Positions 7,516 to 11,052 of a stretch of DNA of 11,052 nt are shown in pieces. Positions within the stretch are counted from its first letter, which is position 1, and the number at the start of each line of letters is the position of its first letter. The DNA lies in NCBI RefSeq assembly GCF_001556515.1, contig NZ_LSJA01000259.1, forward strand, positions 1 to 11,052. Direction: 5' to 3'. The notes under the pieces were generated by a model. It saw only the letters and a program-made list of their open reading frames with translations, did not search any database and was not told where the DNA came from. Source of the DNA: Caulobacter sp. CCH9-E1. Its GTDB lineage: Bacteria; Pseudomonadota; Alphaproteobacteria; Caulobacterales; Caulobacteraceae. The position numbers and the translations under genes are program-made.

Positions 7516-7529
7516 GCGCCAAATCATGA
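7512..7529 (+). other. Five-codon cistron bridging maf and the RNase E/G gene
   Basis: ATGAGCGCCAAATCATGA encodes MSAKS. Its ATG overlaps the maf stop (ATGA at 7512-7515) and its stop overlaps the RNase start (ATGA at 7526-7529). This could pass terminating ribosomes from maf to the next gene. It may also be a chance arrangement in which ribosomes simply slide 11 nt. Confidence 0.3.
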
Positions 7530-8572
7530 GTGAGAGAAGAGCCTATCTCCACAAGGGCGTCGGCGAGACGGTTGGGGTCGTCACCCTGGACGGCCGTCCC
7601 GAGCGCCTGTTCGTCTCTTGGCCCACCGATGACTCGCTGGACGCCGAGGGCGTACGCGGCGTCGCTCGGGTCAAGACGATCGAGAAAACCTTCGCCTCGG
7701 CCTTCGTTGCTCTGCCGGGCGGCCAGGACGTGATTCTGCCGCTGCGGCCCGACATGCCCAAGCTGGTCGAGGGGGGGCTGGTCGAGATCGAAATCAAGAC
7801 GGCTTCGCGTCAAGGCAAGGCGGCCGTGGCCCGCTTCGTGGCGGAAGGGCAGGGCGAGCCGCGCGTGCTGGCCGCCGCTCCGTCCGTCGAGGAGCGTCTC
7901 AGGCAACATGTGAAGGCCGGGTCGCCGACGACGGGCGACAAGGCCCTGCAAGCCGTCGAGGAGGCCGAGGCCGACGCCCTGGCGACGGTCTTCGCCCTGC
8001 CGGGCGGCGGCGACATCGCCGTCGAGCCGACTCGCGCCCTGACCGCCGTGGACGTGGATCTCGGCGCTCGCGAGGCCTCCGATTCGAAGCGCGCGGCGCG
8101 GCAGGCCAACATGGCCGCTCTCAGCGTGGCGGCGCGGGTTCTGCGTCTCAAGGGACTTGGCGGAATCATCGTCTTCGACCTCGTGGGGCGAGGTCACGAC
8201 GGCCAGGCCCTGACCACGGCGGCGCGCAACGCCTTCGCCGCCGACAATCCCGGTGTCGGCGTGGGCGCGATCAGCAAGTTCGGCACGCTGGAGATGATCG
8301 TGCCGCGCCGCGCGCCGCCGGTCCTGGATCGCCTGCTCACGGCGGCCGGCGCGCCCAGTCCGCGCCACCAGGCCCGCCGTCTGGCGCGCGCCCTAGAGCG
8401 TGAGGGCAGGGCGCAGGGCGGCGCCCGCCTGGCGGCTCACTGTTCCCCCGCTGTCGCCGAAGCCTTCGAAGCCGAGCTCGACGCCGGAGTCGCCGAACGT
8501 CTGGGGCGGCGTTTCACCGTCGAATCCAGAACCAATTGGCCCGACGACCGCATGGAGGTGTTCGCCACATGA
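7526..8572 (+). CDS. Short ribonuclease E/G family endoribonuclease
   Basis: 348 residues, much shorter than E. coli RNase G (489). The first 95 or so residues form the S1-like RNA-binding part (GVARVKTIEKTFASAFVALPGG). The DNase I-like catalytic part follows: TRALTAVDVDLGAR carries Asp176 and LGGIIVFDLVG carries Asp218, matching the metal ligands Asp303 and Asp346 of E. coli RNase E with the same spacing (42 against 43). The position of E. coli Asn305 is Asp178 here. The CPxCxG zinc-link and the small C-terminal domain that build the RNase E tetramer are missing; only a short tail with EFAT-like end (MEVFAT) remains. Likely an RNase G-type enzyme for rRNA or mRNA processing, but a full RNase E should exist elsewhere. 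Start overlaps the mini-cistron; the stop overlaps yacG as ATGA. Confidence 0.88.
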   Translation: MSERRAYLHKGVGETVGVVTLDGRPERLFVSWPTDDSLDAEGVRGVARVKTIEKTFASAFVALPGGQDVILPLRPDMPKLVEGGLVEIEIKTASRQGKAAVARFVAEGQGEPRVLAAAPSVEERLRQHVKAGSPTTGDKALQAVEEAEADALATVFALPGGGDIAVEPTRALTAVDVDLGAREASDSKRAARQANMAALSVAARVLRLKGLGGIIVFDLVGRGHDGQALTTAARNAFAADNPGVGVGAISKFGTLEMIVPRRAPPVLDRLLTAAGAPSPRHQARRLARALEREGRAQGGARLAAHCSPAVAEAFEAELDAGVAERLGRRFTVESRTNWPDDRMEVFAT

Positions 8573-8742
8573 GCACGGGATGCCCGATTTGCGGCAAGCC
8601 TGTCGAAAAGGCTTTCCGTCCCTTCTGTTCCAAGCGCTGCGCGGACGTCGACCTGCAGCGTTGGCTCGTCGGTCGCTACGTCGTTCCCGGCGGCGAGGAC
8701 TCCGACGAAAATCCGTCTTCCGAAGCCATCAACAGAGAATGA
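8569..8742 (+). CDS. yacG: DNA gyrase inhibitor YacG (zinc-binding)
   Basis: 57 residues, typical for YacG. A single zinc site is clear: CPICGKP with Cys5 and Cys8, and CSKRC with Cys20 and Cys24, followed by the conserved DVDLQRWLVGRYVVPG and an acidic tail. In E. coli YacG binds the GyrB C-terminal domain and blocks DNA binding by gyrase; the role in this organism is inferred from family membership. The ATG overlaps the RNase stop (ATGA at 8569-8572), so it should be translationally coupled and is the last gene of the infA transcript. A start at 8536 is also open in frame but would lie within the RNase gene and add residues not seen in the family. Confidence 0.94.
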   Translation: MSTGCPICGKPVEKAFRPFCSKRCADVDLQRWLVGRYVVPGGEDSDENPSSEAINRE

Positions 8743-8753
8743 CAAAAGGGCGC

Positions 8754-8782
8754 TGGACTTCGCCGCGCGCCTTCTCTATAGA
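8754..8782 (+). promoter_or_regulatory. Promoter of tRNA-Phe
   Basis: TGGACTT (8754-8760), 14 nt, then TCTATAGA (8775-8782), a good match to the CTANA core of the -10 consensus. The start would be near 8789, leaving a leader of about 50 nt before the mature tRNA. That leader contains CCTCGC (8790-8795) pairing with GCGAGG (8802-8807), likely removed during processing. Confidence 0.55.
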
Positions 8783-8841
8783 CCCGGCTCCTCGCTTCGC
8801 GGCGAGGTCGCCGAAGCGGTTTCGACCCGCCAAGGTCCGAT

Positions 8842-8917
8842 GCCTGGGTAGCTCAGTTGGTAGAGCAGCGGATTGAAAATCCGCGTGTCGCTGGTTCGAT
8901 TCCGGCCCCAGGCACCA
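8842..8917 (+). tRNA. tRNA-Phe(GAA)
   Basis: A 76-nt cloverleaf with encoded CCA: acceptor GCCTGGG/CCCAGGC, D stem GCTC/GAGC, anticodon stem GCGGA/TCCGC closing the loop TTGAAAA (anticodon GAA, reading TTC and TTT), and T arm GCTGG-TTCGATT-CCGGC with one T-G pair. It lies 99 nt after yacG and has its own promoter. No clear intrinsic terminator follows; only a small GGCGC-TTTC-GCGCC hairpin is seen at 8950-8963. Confidence 0.98.
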
Positions 8918-9488
8918 CTCCCCTTCATTCAAGCCTGACCCGCCGCCGTGGCGCTTTCGCGCCTGTGCTGAGTGTCACTTTTCCTTCATGGTGGAGCGCG
9001 GGCTAGGTGGCGCGCGCCTTCATGTGCCAAGTCGGCAGGCGCCTTTCTTCATCGACCATTGTTTTGTTGCCTTGCTGCGGTGCAGCATCGCCAATCTTCT
9101 TGCCAGGGGAAAAACGCCCCGTTTTCCCGAAAAGCCCTTTGTGCGTCGCAGTAAATGGCGGGGTCGCCGGGCGAGTACGACGATTTTGTGCCCAAACGAG
9201 CCCCTTGACGGTGCGAAAAGGGGTTGCCAAAGGACCACAGCCGCAATTCTAACATTGCGGTAAGGCCGGGGCCCCTTCAAAGGGCTTCGGTCGCACGCGC
9301 TTCGAAACGATCCTTCTGGAGGCCTAGTCCTCGTTGAGGGGCGTAACGGGTCGAGCGCAGCGAAGCGGGTCCGTCCCGAGGGGAGAGAAATCAATCCTAG
9401 GAACGGGCTATTCAGAGTTAGGGTGGAGACGCTCTCGCGCGACGACCCTCGGTCCAAACGTGCTAGACCAATCAGGAACTGGCGACAG
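8918..9488. other. Long non-coding stretch with four inverted repeats before exbB
   Basis: No open frame here has convincing coding character. Base composition is less GC-rich than the genes, with A- and T-runs. Inverted repeats are: TGCTGC-GGT-GCAGCA at 9073-9087; GGGAAAA (9107-9113) with TTTTCCC (9122-9128); CCCCTT (9201-9206) with AAGGGG (9218-9223); and CCGCAAT (9241-9247) with ATTGCGG (9254-9260). The last overlaps a promoter candidate. The stretch may hold a long regulated leader of exbB, a small RNA, or both. A further weak -10 match, GCTAGACC, is at 9462-9469 close to exbB. Confidence 0.6.
9224..9260 (+). promoter_or_regulatory. Candidate exbB promoter with a palindrome around its -10
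   Basis: TTGCCA (9224-9229), 18 nt, then TCTAAC (9248-9253). The -10 sits exactly in the 6-bp centre of the perfect inverted repeat CCGCAAT/ATTGCGG (9241-9260), as an operator would. An iron- or metal-responsive repressor would suit a TonB-system operon, but the repeat is not a classic Fur box. TTGACGG at 9205-9211 is a strong -35 look-alike without a fitting -10. Confidence 0.35.
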
Positions 9489-10391
9489 ATGCTCGACATT
9501 AAACGGAAGACCCCCCTCATCGCTCTCGTCGGCGCCGTTGCGCTGATGGCGAGCGCCCCGGCTTTTGCCCAAGACGCCGCGGCTCCGGCCCCCGCGACTT
9601 CGGAAGCCACCGCTCCGGCCGACCCGGCCGCTCCGGCCGCTGACGCCGCCGCGGCGCCCGCTCCGGAAGCCGCTCCCGCCGAAGAAGGCGGCGAGAAGAA
9701 GGCTCACTCGCTGACTCCGGTCGGCATGTTCATGGCCGCCGGCGCCGTCGTTAAGGTCGTCATGATCGGCCTGATCCTGGCCTCGGTCTTCTCGTGGGTG
9801 CTCCTGCTCACCAAGATTTTCGAGTTCGCCGCCCTGAACAAGCAGTCGGACAAGTTCCTCGAAGCCTTCCGCGGCGCCCGCTCGGTCGCCGACATCGCGC
9901 GCATCAGCTCGTCGGAAGAGTTCGAAGGCAACCCGATGGCCGACATGGCCGCCGCCGCGTCGCAGGAAGTTGAACTGTCGCGTCAAGCTGGCCTGCAAGT
10001 CGCCGGCGAGCACCGTGACTCGACCCTGGCTCGCGCCACCTACGCCATCAACGCCGTCCAAGCCTCGCTGGCCAAGCGCCTGTCGGGCGGCATGGTGTTC
10101 CTGGCCTCGGTCGGTTCGGCCGGTCCGTTCATCGGTCTGTTCGGTACGGTGTACGGCATCATGACGTCGTTCATCGGCATCGCGAACACCAACACGACCA
10201 ACCTCGCCGTCGTGGCGCCGGGTATCGCTGAAGCCCTGCTCGCCACCGGTATCGGCCTCTTCGCCGCTATCCCGGCCGTTATCTTCTACAACTACTTCCA
10301 AACTCGCATCTCGGGTTACGGCACCCGCTCGGAAGGTTTCGTTGCTGAACTGATGAACGCCATCTCGCGTCAGCTCGACAAGGGGGCGTAA
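9489..10391 (+). CDS. exbB: ExbB, proton-channel subunit of the TonB energising complex
   Basis: 300 residues from ATG at 9489; AGGAA lies 11 nt upstream. ExbB with ExbD uses the proton gradient to drive TonB and so outer-membrane uptake. Residues 1-27 look like a signal peptide (basic start, hydrophobic core, APAFA then Q), followed by an Ala/Pro-rich stretch (about 28-65). Three membrane spans follow at about 82-107, 202-231 and 244-270, with a cytoplasmic helical part between the first two. Conserved channel residues are present: Glu248 in GIAEALLATGIG, Thr253 and Thr220, matching E. coli Glu176, Thr181 and Thr148. A GTG at 9423 would extend the frame, but it would put 22 charged residues before the signal peptide. 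TolQ is an alternative family, yet the adjacent exbD and tonB favour ExbB. Confidence 0.93.
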   Translation: MLDIKRKTPLIALVGAVALMASAPAFAQDAAAPAPATSEATAPADPAAPAADAAAAPAPEAAPAEEGGEKKAHSLTPVGMFMAAGAVVKVVMIGLILASVFSWVLLLTKIFEFAALNKQSDKFLEAFRGARSVADIARISSSEEFEGNPMADMAAAASQEVELSRQAGLQVAGEHRDSTLARATYAINAVQASLAKRLSGGMVFLASVGSAGPFIGLFGTVYGIMTSFIGIANTNTTNLAVVAPGIAEALLATGIGLFAAIPAVIFYNYFQTRISGYGTRSEGFVAELMNAISRQLDKGA

Positions 10392-10396
10392 CACCC

Positions 10397-10831
10397 ATGG
10401 CCGCCAAACTCTCAGGCGGTGGGGGCGACAGGTTCAACGTCGAGCAGAACAGCGAGATCAACGTTACGCCCTTCGTGGACGTTATGTTGGTCCTCCTGAT
10501 CATCTTCATGGTGGCCGCTCCGCTTGCCTCCGTGTCGATCGAGGTGAACCTGCCGTCGGCGGTGGCGAAATCGTCGCCGCCTCCTTCCAAGCCGGTTTAC
10601 GTCACGATCAAGGAGTCGGGGCAGCTATACCTGGGTGACAACGAGACCAGCGTCGATGAGCTGGGCTTCGATATCACCAAGAGCATGGGCCGCCGCGATC
10701 CTACCAAGGAGCGCATCTTCATCCGGGCCGACGAAAAGGTTCGCTACGGGGCTTTCATGGAGGTGATGAACACCCTCCAGGATAATGGCTTCTACAGCGT
10801 GGCGCTCGTTGGACGGGATGATAGCCAGTAG
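10397..10831 (+). CDS. exbD: ExbD, stator subunit of the TonB energising complex
   Basis: 144 residues, usual size. A short cytoplasmic N-terminus (GGGGDRFNVEQNSEINVTPF) leads into one membrane span, VDVMLVLLIIFMVAAPLA (about 27-44), with the essential protonatable Asp28 (Asp25 in E. coli ExbD). The periplasmic domain follows, with KPVYVTIKESGQLYLGDN, a segment with IFIRADEKVRYGAFMEVM, and FYSVALVG near the end. These are ExbD/TolR family marks. It starts 5 nt after the exbB stop and is followed by tonB after 9 nt, so the three are one operon. Two ExbD chains are expected inside an ExbB pentamer. TolR is less likely given the following TonB-like gene. Confidence 0.95.
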   Translation: MAAKLSGGGGDRFNVEQNSEINVTPFVDVMLVLLIIFMVAAPLASVSIEVNLPSAVAKSSPPPSKPVYVTIKESGQLYLGDNETSVDELGFDITKSMGRRDPTKERIFIRADEKVRYGAFMEVMNTLQDNGFYSVALVGRDDSQ

Positions 10832-10840
10832 GGGTGCTGC

Positions 10841-11052
10841 ATGGCTGAACAACAAACGCCCGAGCATCGCCACTACGATCCGCTCACCTCTGACGGTCCG
10901 CGTCGCAAAAAGGGATTGGGGCCGCTAGGCATCTCCCTGGTTGTCGTGGTTGGTCTGCACGCGCTGCTCTTCGCGTACCTCGCGAAGCAGAAGTTCGAAG
11001 CGGTGTTCCAGGAGTATTCGGACGACGCGACGGTTGTGGAGCTTCCTCCGCC
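10841..11052 (+). CDS. tonB: TonB, N-terminal part (runs off right edge)
   Basis: About 70 codons are present. A charged cytoplasmic N-terminus (MAEQQTPEHRHYDPLTSDGP, then RRKKG) precedes a single membrane anchor, LGISLVVVVGLHALLFAYLA (about 29-48). His40 within GLHALL matches the anchor His of TonB (His20 in E. coli), needed for coupling to ExbB/ExbD. The frame then continues with DDATVVELPPP, the usual start of the Pro-rich spacer. The C-terminal domain that touches TonB-dependent receptors lies outside the window. The position after exbB and exbD supports TonB over TolA, which would have a long helical domain instead. Confidence 0.88.
   Translation, partial: MAEQQTPEHRHYDPLTSDGPRRKKGLGPLGISLVVVVGLHALLFAYLAKQKFEAVFQEYSDDATVVELPP

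Noticed and set aside
8729..8932. Minus-strand frame with GPESNQRHADFQSAALPTELP
   Set aside because: It is the familiar false protein read from the antisense strand of a tRNA, here tRNA-Phe at 8842-8917.
9003..9230. Short frames on both strands in the exbB upstream stretch, such as the one ending MVDEERRLPTWHMKARAT
   Set aside because: None has a good ribosome site, a known motif or the third-position bias of the neighbouring genes.

Overview
The window reads as a chromosomal segment of a high-GC alphaproteobacterium, most likely Caulobacter or a close relative. This rests on three things: the gene order murA - DUF2948 - hisD - UPF0262 - LMW phosphatase - infA - maf - RNase E/G - yacG, which I recall as typical of that group; promoters that fit the Caulobacter housekeeping pattern (TTGACGS, 10-14 nt, GCTANAWC); and a GC-rich inverted-repeat element of a kind common in Caulobacter intergenic DNA. 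The genus is an inference from content, not a database match.

Left part (1-1800, minus strand). The start of nagA runs off the left edge. A lone SIS-domain sugar-phosphate deaminase/isomerase lies upstream of it and overlaps it by one base; together they form an amino-sugar catabolic operon. Its leader (about 1226-1401) holds a candidate promoter, a perfect operator-like palindrome and a strong Shine-Dalgarno that points to a TTG start. Behind it is a tRNA-Thr(GGT) with its own promoter and a strong hairpin directly after the CCA.

Middle part (1880-8917, plus strand). First comes a small uncharacterised gene, then murA (peptidoglycan synthesis) with its own promoter and a palindrome at the expected transcription start, then DUF2948, a 121-bp inverted-repeat element, hisD (histidine synthesis), a UPF0262 gene and a low-molecular-weight phosphatase. 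The infA promoter begins inside the end of the phosphatase gene. The set infA, maf, a short RNase E/G and yacG is tightly packed (gap of 7 nt, then ATGA-type overlaps) and looks like one transcript linking translation initiation, nucleotide-pool cleaning, RNA processing and a gyrase-binding zinc protein. A tRNA-Phe(GAA) with its own promoter follows.

Right part (8918-11052, plus strand). A non-coding stretch of about 570 bp with four inverted repeats leads into exbB, exbD and the start of tonB, the energy-transducing complex for TonB-dependent outer-membrane uptake. The nag operon at the other end may depend on such a transporter, but no transporter gene is in the window.

I see no phage, insertion sequence, CRISPR array or obvious novel system. 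Most genes are core genes. The points worth a second look are regulatory (palindromes at the nag, murA and exbB promoters, the infA leader hairpin), the inverted-repeat element, a five-codon cistron joining maf to the RNase gene, and an Asn-to-Asp change at the RNase E/G active site.
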